Shown piece by piece: positions 12,089 through 22,223 of a DNA stretch of 64,000 nt. The position numbers and the translations under genes are program-made. The stretch's first letter is position 1; every line of letters begins with the position of its first letter. Location of the stretch: the NCBI GenBank assembly GCA_016648135.1, contig JADDOH010008093.1, positions 1 through 64,000 on the forward strand, in the 5' to 3' direction. The notes under the pieces were generated by a model, which did no database searches, was not told where the DNA came from, and saw only the letters and a program-made list of their open reading frames with translations. The DNA is from Agrypnia vestita (Eukaryota; Arthropoda; Insecta; Trichoptera; Phryganeidae).

Positions 12089-12643
12089 ATAGGTGTACCC
12101 GTAAGTAATCAATTATTTTTGGTGTGGAATGTTTGCTTCAGTCAAGCTCAGTAAAGTGAACGTGTAAAGACGTGTTTTATACGCAGTATTATAATCCGTG
12201 GTCTTGTGACTTGTGACTTGTGACAATTAAATTATTTTTTTTTATTACTCTGTTGTAAAATGGCGGACAATCAACTAACTTAAAAATTTACGTCATTGCA
12301 TGCTGTTTCATTTTCTATCGGGTGTTAATGCAACAGTTGCAACAAAGAAAATTTGTGATGCGTATGGAGACGTATTGAAAGTAAATAAGTGCCAACGTTG
12401 GTTTAGAAAATGTTCCGATCGTGATTTTGACTTGTCTGATAGCGATCGAAGTGGGCGCCCGGCAGGGTTTGATAATGACGCTTTAAAAACACCTAGAAGC
12501 ATATTTTTCTTAAAAGTCTACCAACAAGATGGCAAGAGGTCCTAGATACGACGGAAATTAAATCGATTAAAAATAAAATTAAAAGTAGATGAATTCATTT
12601 TTTTGTTGCCACTTAAATAATTGGTTATTTATGGTACACCTAA
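12089..12643 (+). mobile_element. Internally deleted mariner element (555 bp)
   Basis: The left end ATAGGTGTACCCGTAAGTAA and the right end (reverse complement TTAGGTGTACCATAAATAAC) form terminal inverted repeats, both flanked by TA as expected for Tc1/mariner. Inside, the N-terminal helix-turn-helix part of a mariner transposase is fused to its C-terminal tail, so most of the catalytic domain is gone. A second piece with the same deletion junction lies at 13219-13400, so the deletion predates at least one of these copies. The element is non-autonomous. Confidence 0.88.
12260..12592 (+). pseudogene. mariner transposase, N- and C-terminal remnants
   Basis: Likely start ATG at 12260 (MADNQLT), a one-base frameshift, then NLRHCMLFHFLSGVNATVAT, KCQRWFRKCSDRDFDLSD and SGRPAGFDNDALKT: the paired HTH region of mariner transposases, including the linker SGRP. 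After the internal deletion the sequence resumes out of frame as FLKSLPTRWQEVLDTTE and stops at 12590-12592. The catalytic DD(D) domain is absent. Usual length is about 345 residues; about 110 are left. Confidence 0.85.
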
Positions 12644-12649
12644 TACAAT

Positions 12650-12904
12650 AAAACTGTAACCCGAACAAAGTAGATCATGTTAAATAATATTAAATACGAA
12701 TTAACTGACTTGATGATGAAATGAAGATCCCACGACTAGCTATGCCCTGCACTACAATTCGGCGTTTGCAGTGCAACTGGTGAACAAGCAAATAAAATAA
12801 ACTTGATAACAAACATCGACAGCAACAGGAACATCGCAAATTTATGGATGCGTGTTCCGGTTGTTAGCCTAAGAGAATTATCGTAAATAAAGAATTGATC
12901 ATTC
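12650..12904. other. Spacer between mariner copy and LINE A fragment
   Basis: Unrecognised sequence; no coding signal. Confidence 0.3.
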
Positions 12905-13032
12905 AGAGTAAAGAATGAAGATATTAGGAATGAATGTAAACCTGATCGTAGCATAATTAATAGAATTAAAAAAGGGTCGCTCAGATGGTTTGGGCGCGTT
13001 GACCGAATGAATGAGGAAAGAATGGCAAGAAA
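12905..13032 (+). mobile_element. LINE A fragment (subfamily A1)
   Basis: Reads VKNEDIRNECKPDRSIINRI, KKGSLRWFGRVDRMNEERMA. It stops abruptly where SINE S1 begins at 13033, so the SINE either inserted into it or joined it after a deletion. Confidence 0.85.
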
Positions 13033-13209
13033 CAATGGCAGCCCTCGTAGCCCAGTGGGTATGACATTGGCTTCTCACACCGAGGGTTCCGGGTTCGATG
13101 CCCGGTTAGGTTGTGATTTACTCAAAGCCTGGGTGCTTTGTGATGTGTTTCGCTTTTGTAATTGGGCCTCTTGGCCCGTTGAAGCGTAAATAAAATAAAA
13201 TAAAATAAA
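13033..13209 (+). mobile_element. tRNA-derived SINE family S1, copy 2 (best preserved)
   Basis: A box CGTAGCCCAGTGGGTATGAC and B box GGGTTCGATGCCCGGTTAGG are in tRNA-like order and spacing. They are followed by the body (TGGGTGCTTTGTGATGTG, TTGGGCCTCTTGGCCCGTTG) and a tail of repeated AAAT units. Internal pol III promoter boxes explain transcription. The partner LINE supplying the retrotransposition machinery is unknown. Confidence 0.85.
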
Positions 13210-13218
13210 GGTATATAG

Positions 13219-13400
13219 GAAGTGGGCGCCCGGTCGGGTTTGATAATGACGCTTTAAAAACACCTAGAAGCATGTTTTTCTTAAAAGCCTATCAACAAGA
13301 TGGCAAAAGGTCCTAGATATCGATTAAAAATTAAATTAGATGTATTTGAATTCTTTTTTTGTTGCCACTTAAATAATTTATTACTTATGGGCACACCTAA
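13219..13400 (+). mobile_element. mariner deletion derivative, 3' part
   Basis: Nearly identical to 12450-12643, from GAAGTGGGCGCCCGG through the deletion junction CACCTAGAAGCAT to the right terminal repeat GGGCACACCTAA before TA. The left half is missing. Confidence 0.85.
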
Positions 13401-13449
13401 TACAATAAAACTGTAACCCGAACAAAGTGGATCATGTTTTTCACCCAAT

Positions 13450-13930
13450 TTAATAGTCATCATCGTGGACGTCTTTTCTTCCTCTTTCTTCGTTCCTCCA
13501 GCGAACGTCAGTTCATCAGCTGGCCAAGGTGCGAGCACCGCTCGAACAATGGCCTCATCACCGCCCATCGGCGTTGCGCAACGGCGCAAACTGGCCTCAG
13601 CTCCGGCAACACCATCCGAGCGGGCCGCTGACGCCGTCAGTTTGGGCGGCTTATCTGCCCGCGATAAGTGTTATCTCCCCCGGGCCGCCGCTATCTGCGG
13701 CCCTCTTCGCGGCCATCTATTTCTGGGCGCTTCGGGAAGCGGCTCGGCGACTGTGACGCCGGCCGTCCGCGCGGAGACCGGCTTAGTGATTCGCGCGGTG
13801 CCAGTTTGTGTGGTTTTGTGGGTGTACAGTGTGATGGTGTCTATCTGTGTGATGGGTACGTATGGTGTTCGTCGAGTGACCGCTTTTGCTCACCAGCGGG
13901 GATCTTCCTTGCCCGTTGACGCTTGAACGT
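13450..13930 (+). other. GC-rich block with overlapping open frames
   Basis: Several overlapping ORFs (longest 153 codons, 13465-13926) lie in a CG-rich segment containing GCGATAAGTGTTATC, an imperfect palindrome. All three frames are open for long stretches, as expected of GC-rich sequence with few stops, and none resembles a known family. I treat it as non-coding, possibly a CpG-rich regulatory element. Confidence 0.35.
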
Positions 13931-14725
13931 GCGGACATTTCGGTCATCTGTCTCTTTGGCGTACAATCGCACACAACCCTTTGCATCGCCCTTTGGACAA
14001 CATTTAATTTGTGTGTGAAATTCGGGTCTGTTCGGATTGATTTGCGCTATCGTGACAATCGTGTCTTGACCGCTAATATAACGCTGCTTATTACACTCAT
14101 GGAAATAAAAATTGTTTTTTTACCGTTGTGTTACTCCGAAATTTCTCGCACTAGTTACTACCCAAGGTACCCGGGTGGTCAACCTGGATGGGCGTTCCCA
14201 CATACATTATTTTTGTTTTGTATCTCACAAATTGCTATATAGAAAGTGGTCAAATAGCTTCTAAGAAGGTCACCACTTCTCATAGCAATGCCCGTCTTCC
14301 CTTTATTCCCCCCCCCTTTCGAATAATTTAAATAATGGAGATCCAAACGGATGATGGCGTTTATGAATAAAATTATTTAAACTTGAAATCGAAAATGGGT
14401 ACCCAGGTACCCGGGTAGTAACATAAGGTTTAAGTTCTACCTTTTTAATTTTCTGAGACGCTTTTCGCCTTTGAAGGCATTGTCAATCTAAATATTTTAC
14501 ATTCAACAACTTGTATTTATATTAAAAGTATTAGAAAGAGGTGCTACATAATTTTAAGAATTAATTAAGATTTCTAATTACCAATTCTGTTCCAACACTA
14601 ATGACAAGTAATACATATAAGGATAGATTTACAACTCGATATAAATGTGATATTCTTGGTAACAAATTATATTTGTGCACTCGTGATAATTACCAAACTC
14701 GGGGATACCAGACAGCATTATTCTT
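13931..14725. other. No gene seen
   Basis: AT-rich. Motif ACCCAGGTACCCGGGTAG (14401-14418) partly mirrors CCCAAGGTACCCGGGTGG (14161-14178), a dispersed near-repeat of unknown meaning. Confidence 0.35.
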
Positions 14726-14810
14726 AATCTTCTTCTTCTTCAGCCTTCATCTCTCCACTGCTGGATATAGGCCTCTTCCATACCCTTCTATCCTTCCTTG
14801 TTATTTGCTA
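14726..14810 (-). mobile_element. RTE-type LINE 3' end
   Basis: On the minus strand it reads EEAYIQQWRDEG then stop, followed by GAAGAAGAAGAAGATTAAG. This is the characteristic C-terminal tail and trinucleotide 3' repeat of RTE LINEs, as at 51000-51200. Confidence 0.75.
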
Positions 14811-14997
14811 ATTATTCTTAATAACAAATATATTTGAGCGATAATGATAATTTCGCAAATGCGGGGATTCCAAATTGGCGTCTCAGACGTATTTCTGCGA
14901 TGGTGATTTGATACTTTCTGGCATGTCTATAACAAAAAGAAAAGATTACGACTGAATCAAATCCGTAAATTCTCATCCGCATTCGTACACCATAGCA

Positions 14998-15240
14998 TGC
15001 AAGCTCGCCGGTTGTTGAGGCTTCTGGCGGTACCATCTTCCAGTCCAGGTTAATCTGGGCGTGCCACGTCTTCCGCGGTCGCCCTCTCTTTCTGGCGCCG
15101 TCAATACTTGCATTATGTATCTTACTTACCATTCTTTCCTCATTCGTTCGCTCAACATGCCCATTTCATCTAAGCGACCCTTTTTTAAAAATTTAAATTA
15201 TGATAAAATCAGCTTTACATTCATTCCTAATATCTTCATA
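14998..15240 (-). mobile_element. LINE A fragment (subfamily A1)
   Basis: Minus-strand reading includes MVSKIHNASIDGARKRGRPR and KTWHAQINLDW. The last residues of the family are replaced by unrelated sequence. It is bounded on the other side by the A-rich tail of the LINE at 15245-15620. Confidence 0.85.
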
Positions 15241-15244
15241 TTTT

Positions 15245-15620
15245 TTTTTGGGTCGCAATCCTAGGATTGGTCTGCAACAAGCACTCGTTTTCTCCACTCC
15301 TCTGTCACCTGCCAGCCTCTTCATTTTTTGGTAGGTGCTACAGCGCACATCTCCGATAATGTGCTCTACGTAGCTTAATCTCGGGCGGCCTCCACGATTG
15401 TTGCCTTCAACATTTCCCTCGACGATGGTAAAAAGCAGGCCCGGAAGCCTTGTATTATGGCCTATCCAAATTTCTCGTTTTGGGCGATTCTGTTCAGGAG
15501 CCGTCTCTTTTTGCCCACCCTGCTCAACATTTCGCTTCGGATATGTTCTGATCAATGGATCCTTACCATGCGCCTGTAACACCACATCTCAAAGACATGC
15601 TCTGGCCGATGGTCCATGAT
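15245..15620 (-). mobile_element. LINE E: RT C-terminal remnant with A-rich tail
   Basis: Minus-strand ORF contains REIWIGHNTRLPGLLFTIVE, GNVEGNNRGGRPRLSYVEHI, IGDVRCSTYQKMKRLAGDRG, matching the GHxLR..GLL..ILEG.VEG.R.RGRPR..Y...I..D....Y..MK.LA.DR pattern of RTE-like LINE C-termini. The plus strand shows a T run (15240-15249), i.e. an A tail at its 3' end. Confidence 0.75.
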
Positions 15621-15639
15621 TCGTTGCCATTTATGTACT

Positions 15640-16390
15640 ATATACTCTATCATAAATGGAAATCATAAGGCATCTATCTCTTCCAAAATATATAGGCTAT
15701 GTTTCCTATAAAATCTCGAATTCAGTACATTATAAATTAGTAATCCTCGATGTCTGCATTCAGTGATTTTGGATATTGCTGCCTTTGCTTTTGTACCCCA
15801 CATCTATAATATATTAAATGATTTATTTCGGATGATTGGAGAAGTGGATAGCTTCAGTGGGTCAGGTTTGTATGACCAATTGACAAATTTCATTTCGGTC
15901 CGAATCAATAATTGCATTGCCAACATTTTTGCGACATTGCCCGTGCCACGTTAATGCTGTGTCTGTTTTTGTCAAAGCGGTTATCGAATTGAAAGCTGCG
16001 TTAAAAAACCCACACACGGGGTCCCGATAGTCGCGCGCAGAGAGGGAAATATTGTTGGGGGGAATGCTGGAGCAATTTCATTTTCTGAAACGGCGCCTGG
16101 GCGGGGGCGGGAGGTGGTACTTTAATAAATTCACCCCGCGGTGGTTTTTACCGGGGCGCTTCTAAACATGAAATATACCTCCCGGCTCGCTAAATATTCA
16201 CATCTCTGCGGAATAAATGTGTTGGAAAGGCAAATATCCAACTATTCAGGTAACGTGTGTTGCTGTGCCATTAATATATATCAGCAGCGAATGCTAAGAG
16301 TTTTTAGCTTGTCCACGATTGTACGAGTATGCCTATCTGTGTATATGTATATATTTTTTTAGAATTTAATAGTTTTTTTTTTACTATAAT
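15640..16390. other. No gene seen
   Basis: AT-rich to 15990, then a GC-richer 16000-16200. No recognisable exon or repeat. Confidence 0.35.
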
Positions 16391-16395
16391 ACAGG

Positions 16396-16580
16396 ATGAA
16401 CCTCGAGTAACTTGTTGATCTTGTAATAAGGACTCTCGCCTCGTGATCCAAAGGTCGCGATTTCGAACCTCACTCCAGATCAGCAAGCTAGTCCTATTGT
16501 CATAGCACAAGCGTTTAGCTTAGTTTGAAAATAGTAAGAATATTGTGTTTGCATCTCTATTTGAAAAAAAAACTTAACCT
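16396..16580 (+). mobile_element. tRNA-derived SINE family S2, copy 1
   Basis: Aligns with 58427-58610: head AGGACTCTCGCCTCGTGATC, B-box-like TTCGAACCTCACTCC, body TAGTTTGAAAATAGTAAGAA and an A-rich tail. The A box is decayed here (GTAACTTGTTGATC). Confidence 0.75.
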
Positions 16581-16849
16581 GTTTATTTTTTAACGAACAG
16601 AGCGTCAACGCGTCATTACTGACCCTGATGGTCCTAGAGTGTCATTAGAGTACAAAGTATAAATATTTTATGAGCATTTTTTTTAAATATGATTTAATTA
16701 CACAATACAGTTTTTATGATAAAATAAATAGTAAATAATATTCAGAACAAAATAAAGACTGTCGCAAAACAATAAATACAATTTAGGAATGAGTTCAAGA
16801 TTAACAAGTATTACGAGTGCGCGGGTCCCAAGGTCAACACCGTGTATCT

Positions 16850-17600
16850 CCGGAATAAATAATAATAATAATAATTGGATAATTTGTATAGCGCCGTTTT
16901 CGCGAATACTCACCTCAAGGGCGCTTTACATAGAGAAATTATTATCTTACAAGACAACTTACTGCTAGAAAAGAAAAAACTTATTTACTATTACTTATTC
17001 ACTAGGTGGCATACAAGAAGTGGAATTAAAATTGAGTACTATAATAGTTTGTGAGTCCCTGAAAGAATTATGTGTCTTCGCGGAGTGCACAATAGGAGTG
17101 GAAAACATTATCTAGCGTTGTTGTGGTCAGATTCTATAGGTTTTTATAGGATTGTCTAAATAAATGCGTCTTAAGTTGTTTTTTGAACTGTGGTAAGCTG
17201 TCTGTTTGTCTCAGTTTGTTAGGTAGTTTGTTCCATAACTTTGGTCCAGCCACCGCGAAAGCACGATCACCGAAATTAGTTTTGTGGACGCGATTTACTT
17301 CAGCTAACCTATTTGTATTAGATGTTGATGCTGAGCGAAGTGTTAGTTGTCTATTATTTGTGGAGAATGGAATGCAGAAGTCGGTTATGTATTGAGGGGC
17401 CATGTTGTGAATAGCCTTAAATATTGTAAGGCAAAGCTTATATTCAATCCTCTCTGGACATCTAAGCCAGTGAAGGTTTTGAAGATAGTTTGAGATGTGC
17501 GCAAACTTTGAAACGCCGGTAATGAGTCTTGCGGCGGCATTAAATACAGATTGTAGATTGTATCTAGGCGGAACATAGTTTTGTCTACTGTGAGCATGTA
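16850..17600 (-). mobile_element. L2-like LINE 3' end, copy with intact C-terminus
   Basis: Minus-strand reading gives APQYITDFCIPFSTNNRQLT, NFGDRAFAVAGPKLWNKLPN and SLPQFKKQLKTHLFRQSYKN then stop, the C-terminal RT-LINE block of L2/CR1 elements. The 3' UTR runs to 16853 and ends GGCGCTATACAAATTATCC followed by ATT repeats, an L2-style terminus. The upstream part (17385-17597) continues the RT thumb-like region (FRLDTIYNLYL). It is a 5'-truncated copy and defines the family consensus for this window. Confidence 0.88.
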
Positions 17601-17699
17601 TTACGCGCTCTAGCGACCGTCAACCAAGTTTATCAATATTTCGCTTTTGAATTCTGTTACTCTCGAAACTATTGGTTACATTGTTATTGTTTTTCACGC

Positions 17700-17930
17700 A
17701 ATTTAATGATCATCGTGAATAATCTCTACTATGTTATCGCCAAATCCATCAACAATGTCTATTTCCCTAATGTATCAGCCAATAAATGCCGAGACAGTGT
17801 TTGTACAAATAAGTTTTTTTACAAGGCTCCTTTGTTCTTGAACGTTCTTCCCGAAAACATTAAGAGTGCCAATACTCTGTCACTTTTAAAAAAATGGTTA
17901 AGGGTATTATGCTGACTGATGGAAGTGATA
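17700..17930 (+). mobile_element. LINE K: RT C-terminal fragment
   Basis: ORF at 17706-17915 ends CTNKFFYKAPLFLNVLPENI KSANTLSLL.KWL, matching the FFYKAPKLFN.LP..IK....L..FK..LK.WL ending of jockey/CR1-type LINE proteins. Nothing upstream is preserved. Confidence 0.65.
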
Positions 17931-18760
17931 TTCTAATGTCTTTGGTATCCATTCTGTCAGTCAGTGTGGACACCCTACTTTTAACTTTCTACACAACACT
18001 ATTCGGGAAGACATTATTGTCATCTGCATTTATACAAATACCCAACTGCCGAAAATAGGTCATAATTTATTGCTCATTAAATTGTATCTTTTTTATCACT
18101 ATTTAATAAATGCAAACATTCATATACAAATTCACTCATACACAACATCCATTTTCTAAACGATGACCTGAACCTGTAGATCCTTTAAAACAATAATTTA
18201 TTAACATTTTATTATGTGATCACACTAGATTCAAACACTAAATATATAATATAAATAAATGTACATGTAAAATATACATAAATGTGAAAATACTTGTCAC
18301 TAAAGCTTGCCGAAGTACGAAATACTTGTCACTAAAGCCTGCTTTTAATTTGGATAATGGGCATAGTCTTCATTCATAATGTTTAATTATTAAGAGTATC
18401 ATGTACCCATTATCCTGTAGTGTCTGTAATAATTTTTTATTTATTTTATTTTTTATATAAATATACTTTTTAACTGTGCTATTGCTTTGGTGATCAACAA
18501 TATTGACATGTTACTATCCATACATATATTATTTTACTTTCACTATTGCTTTTATTATCCACAATTTATATTTATATTCTCAATTAATTGATTAATCTTA
18601 TAGTTATGTAGTATTTTGTTTTAAATCTCTATTATTTTGTTCTCACTATATTGTCAGCTGCTCATCTCGGCGCAGATTCTTCCTAGTGAGAAGAGCGATT
18701 CCATTTCCTATGTCATGTATCAAGGTGAAGATAAATAAATAAATAAAATTTAATGCGTGA
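17931..18760. other. AT-rich, ends in an AAAT tail
   Basis: AT-rich with AGATAAATAAATAAATAAAA at 18731-18750. This could be the 3' UTR and tail of LINE K, but the link is not proven. CTTGTCACTAAAGC is repeated at 18293 and 18327. Confidence 0.35.
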
Positions 18761-19138
18761 AAATTGCCCTAATAAAAAACTATGTACATTTAAATTCAGG
18801 CAAACGTTTATATTGAAACATATTCACGATGGGAACATCCTCGGTGACTAATGTAACGCTTCCTGCCGAGCGGTGTCGATGCATTGACTTTCGGCTGAAT
18901 CACACGCCGACACTTCCCGAGCGTCGTCCGAGGCCCGGATCCATTTCCCTCCCCGCAGCATTACCCATGCATGTATGCATAAATATGCAAATACTGCCTA
19001 CGTATGCGTACCTGGCAACTTCGCGCCCCGACGTCATGGTGCAGAGCCGCCTCGAGCGCTTTGGGCCTTCAGAATAAAAAAATAACGGATGCCCTCCTCC
19101 ATTAGTTACTGACAATGATACACTAACATACTAACCAA
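18761..19138. other. No gene seen
   Basis: Moderately GC-rich 18840-19080. Short overlapping ORFs on both strands, none recognisable. Confidence 0.35.
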
Positions 19139-20165
19139 CACGCCGTTTCCCTGCAGGCGCAGGCAGAGAGGATAGAACGTCATATCAATTATATATAGTT
19201 TTATCAGTATACCATATCGCATGTACACCACGCAAATAGCCATTTGTTCAGTGTAACTTTCACAAAAGATTTGGTAACACCCACTTTAGACCTCGCCCCC
19301 TCTCATTCTCTCTCCCTCGTAGATTCCTGATCGTTCTGTAGGCTAGTCAGTGCTAGACGTGTTAGTCCTTGACAAGATTAACACGCATAAACATTGGTGA
19401 AAAGTTAACGATACTATGGTTGTTGTGTATGATGTTGTGAACATAGTAGTGTAGTGTTGGTCCTGACGAAGAGACGGGTACGTCTCGGAATCGGTAGACC
19501 TAAAATCTGATAGCGGTTTATACTAATTTAACTAACACTCTTTTAGGATATTTTGTCACTACCAGTGAAATCCTATAATTGGCTTTTATGTTTCCCAATT
19601 CTTTGTATTTACTTAATTATCGTTAGCTCTTGGTTTTCCTAGTAAATACACATAAACAAAAAATAAAATAAAAAGATTCTTCTATCTTGGCACACCACTT
19701 TTGCTTCGGCTACATTCATACATCTTTTCACGCAAGCTCTTCGGTTGTTGTAGTATCTGATCATGCCAGGTCTTTCGTGGACGCCTTATATTCTTGTCGC
19801 CTACAAAACTCGACTCATATATTTTCTTTGTCACCCTTTCCTCGCTCATACGTTCTACATGACCAAACCATCTCAGTACTCCTTTCTTTATTCTCTCTAC
19901 TACGCTGTAGCCAGCATTACATTCACTTCTAATTTGTTCATTCCTCACTCTATCGACCAAAGATTTTCCATACAAGCGCCTCAGTGACCGCACTTCCAAC
20001 GCGTTCAGTCTGCTTTCATTCCTCTTTTGCCAATTCCAGGCTTCACTTCCGTACATCAGGGTTGGCACTAGAACGCCGTTATGTACCGCTAGTTTTGCTT
20101 CCTTTGACAGATTCTTATTGGTCATAATTCCGTTTAGAACACCATTAACTGTTTCTCTCCTTTGG
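19139..20165 (-). mobile_element. LINE A copy (A2) interrupted by repeat X
   Basis: The minus-strand 3' end (ACGCCGTTTCCCTGCAGG on the plus strand) lies at 19139-19181 and resumes at 19676. The ORF at 19682-20125 reads LMYGSEAWNWQKRNESRLNA, SLVDRVRNEQIRSECNAGYS, GVLRWFGHVERMSEERV, IRRPRKTWHDQIL. The two halves join exactly once the 494-bp insert at 19182-19675 is removed. Confidence 0.85.
19182..19675. repeat. Repeat X, 494-bp insertion in LINE A, with hammerhead-like motif
   Basis: Starts ATCAATTATATATAGT and ends in an A-rich tail (AAAAAATAAAATAAAAAG). Related to 2795-2985. In the middle (about 19453-19495) it reads CTGACGAAGAGACGGGTACG then TCTCGGAATCGG: a CUGANGA-type box, a perfect AGAC/GTCT-type stem and a GAA box, as in hammerhead-like ends of Penelope-like elements. 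The class is uncertain. Confidence 0.65.
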
Positions 20166-20169
20166 ATAG

Positions 20170-20900
20170 CACTACTTGATTTTGCAGAAAATAAATTTTA
20201 ACAAATTTAATACATTTTTAATCTAATTACATTAATTTTAATTGCGTTCTAGTGAATTGGCATATATTTTTTAATCATGTCCATCACTAACGTTATCAAG
20301 ACGCTACGCTACTCTAGATAGTGCTGTTCTCACAGCCTTAACTGGCGGTTGAAATATACAATAAAAGCACGTTTTTCTTGACGGGTTGTAGCTAGTAGTA
20401 AACACGATATTCGTATTTTTCTGACAGTGGAAATTGTAAAATGTACCTTCAGAAATGTACCCATACATTTCAAAGGAAATTAACACCTCCCTTCAATATA
20501 ATGACTTCGTTTCCTTTCAAATTTCCCTGTTCGTGACGCACAGAAAGACATAGGGATATTATACATGTACCAGTTATCAAAAATGAAGTACTTGCGTTTC
20601 ACTTTTATATTATTTAATAATTTTGTGTTACATTAAACGTTTAGTCATTTTGTGTTAATTTTAAGTTATTTATAATTAATAGCGGTATATAAATCAAGCA
20701 GATTCTTAATTCTCTCCAATATATATTTTTTTATAGATATTTATTTTATAAGATAGTTATGTTGTAAATCCGTATTCTTGGTTTACAAGGTAACAGGGCA
20801 TGAAGTGTTTACAAAAATGAACTTTTGACACACATAATTGTTATATTGAGGATTATATCGACGGTCCCCCAACGTATACTGTCGAGTCTGCAAAAAATCG
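20170..20900. other. No gene seen
   Basis: AT-rich. A fragment of the TTGACGGGTTGTAGCTAG end lies at about 20375-20395. No other match. Confidence 0.35.
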
Positions 20901-20909
20901 ATAAACTAT

Positions 20910-21020
20910 TCGATTTACACTATATTTTCGGATAATGTTGAAAAATGGTTTACTTTTCCTTTAGTACATGCTTTGTTTGACGCGAAAAAATTTTGTCCGA
21001 AAATATAGAGTAAATTGAAT
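20910..21020. repeat. Short palindromic element
   Basis: ATTCGATTTACACTATATTT TCGG at the left and its near reverse complement CCGAAAATATAGAGTAAATT at the right give arms of about 27 bp around a loop of about 55 bp. Confidence 0.5.
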
Positions 21021-21106
21021 GCAAGATTGGGTGTTTTCCGTCGGGACTTCAGTTTGTGCATTTAAAAAAGGTTAAACTCGGTATCTTTTTGCGATTTTTG
21101 TGGCCT

Positions 21107-21511
21107 GTATACAGGTGTCCCGTATGTCGACGTCAAGCCGAAATCGGGTGATGGCCAAGTCATAATAGTCATCAGAAAAATATTTAAAAAATCTAAGTCA
21201 TGCGTTTTAAAAATTATAAGCATTTAAAAAAAATCAAAAAAAATCTACACCCTGTGACGGTCTGTTCACTCCTGTTGCTGCAAATCTTTATTTTTCTTCA
21301 TTTTTTAAAATTATTATGTAATCCTGAATAAAGCCGACTGCTCCAGCTTGGAAGAAAATGTCACTTATTGACCAAACCAAGTATTCAAAATCAATACTTT
21401 GCCGCCCAGGTTTAACTGAGTGTTTTTTTAAAATATTTTTCTGATAACTATTATGACTTGGCCTATCACCCGATTTCGGCTTGACGTCGAGATACGGGAC
21501 AACCTGTATAC
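21107..21511. mobile_element. Palindromic MITE (about 400 bp, GTATACAGG ends)
   Basis: The left end GTATACAGGTGTCCCGTATG, then CGACGTCAAGCCGAAATCGG, is mirrored at the right end, giving inverted repeats of about 85 bp with few mismatches. TA lies at each edge, suggesting a Tc1/mariner-type mechanism. No coding sequence. Confidence 0.8.
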
Positions 21512-21870
21512 TTAATATATAGCCTTTATATGGCCTATATATTAGTTTTCTACGTAACCCCCAATAGTACCCTTCCACATACAATATAATAAATATCTAC
21601 TTTCATTCACTTATCTCCTCCGATAGCTCTCAGGGTATTTCCTTCAAGTTTAAACTACACTTTAGATGGTAGGTATAACATCATATTCCCATGAATATTT
21701 TTCCATAAATCAACTCAATTCTGTTACTTATCTTCCCGAAGCCAGTCCGATCCGTGTCATTGGAGGATAATATTAGACTTTGAATCGCGACATGAAATGC
21801 TTTTGAAAACAAAAATTGCCTTGCCAGAGGATTTAAATAAAAGTGTAAATTTTAAAAATGTCTTTAGATT
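21512..21870. other. AT-rich, no gene seen
   Basis: No recognised element. Confidence 0.35.
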
Positions 21871-22066
21871 TTCACGGCCGTTCAGAATCTTCTGTGTATA
21901 GTTTTCTGGGATATTCTGCCGTGTATATGTGACGTCTCTGGCCAACGTTTCGGATCCCATTGCATTGATGATGATGGACCCTGCAATGGGATCCGAAGCG
22001 TTGGCCAGAGACGTCACATATACACGGCAGAGTATCCCAGAAAACTATACACAAAAGATGTAAATT
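21871..22066. mobile_element. Penelope-like element termini, head-to-head pair
   Basis: Two copies of the PLE terminal sequence face each other. The left arm (minus) and right arm (plus) share ATCCCAGAAAACTATACAC, CACGGCAGA, GTTGGCCAGAGACGTCACAT and TGCAATGGGATCCGAA. The plus arm keeps a hammerhead-like order: ATGATGA (21968-21974), hairpin GGACCC/GGGATCC, CGAAGC (21994-21999). The left arm lacks the CTGATGA box. The PLE assignment comes from the linked endonuclease domain at 47244-47462. Confidence 0.75.
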
Positions 22067-22096
22067 TTAGTTATTGTGTAAACAAACGGTACAAAT

Positions 22097-22145
22097 TATT
22101 TTTGATTAACATGGCGTCAACCGGTTTCGATCCTACTGTATCTTT
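22097..22145 (-). repeat. Hammerhead-like relic of a second type
   Basis: The minus strand reads TCCCGACAAAGATACAGTAG then GATCGAAACCGGTTGACGCC. The CCGACAA...CGAAACCGGTTG layout recurs at 36457-36497 (plus). Probably a decayed retroelement terminus. Confidence 0.35.
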
Positions 22146-22223
22146 GTCGGGACGGACATATGTTAACTGATCCATAAACTAAAATACACTAAGAAATCAA
22201 TCGTCATTAACTATCATATATCA

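Noticed and set aside
13033..13105. Functional tRNA gene
   Set aside because: A and B boxes are present, but there is no acceptor stem closure and the same sequence continues into a conserved body with an A-rich tail in four places; it is a SINE.
13465..13926. 153-codon ORF in GC-rich block as a gene
   Set aside because: All frames are open in this low-stop GC-rich DNA; composition is Ala/Ser/Gly-biased and no domain, splice context or family match is seen.
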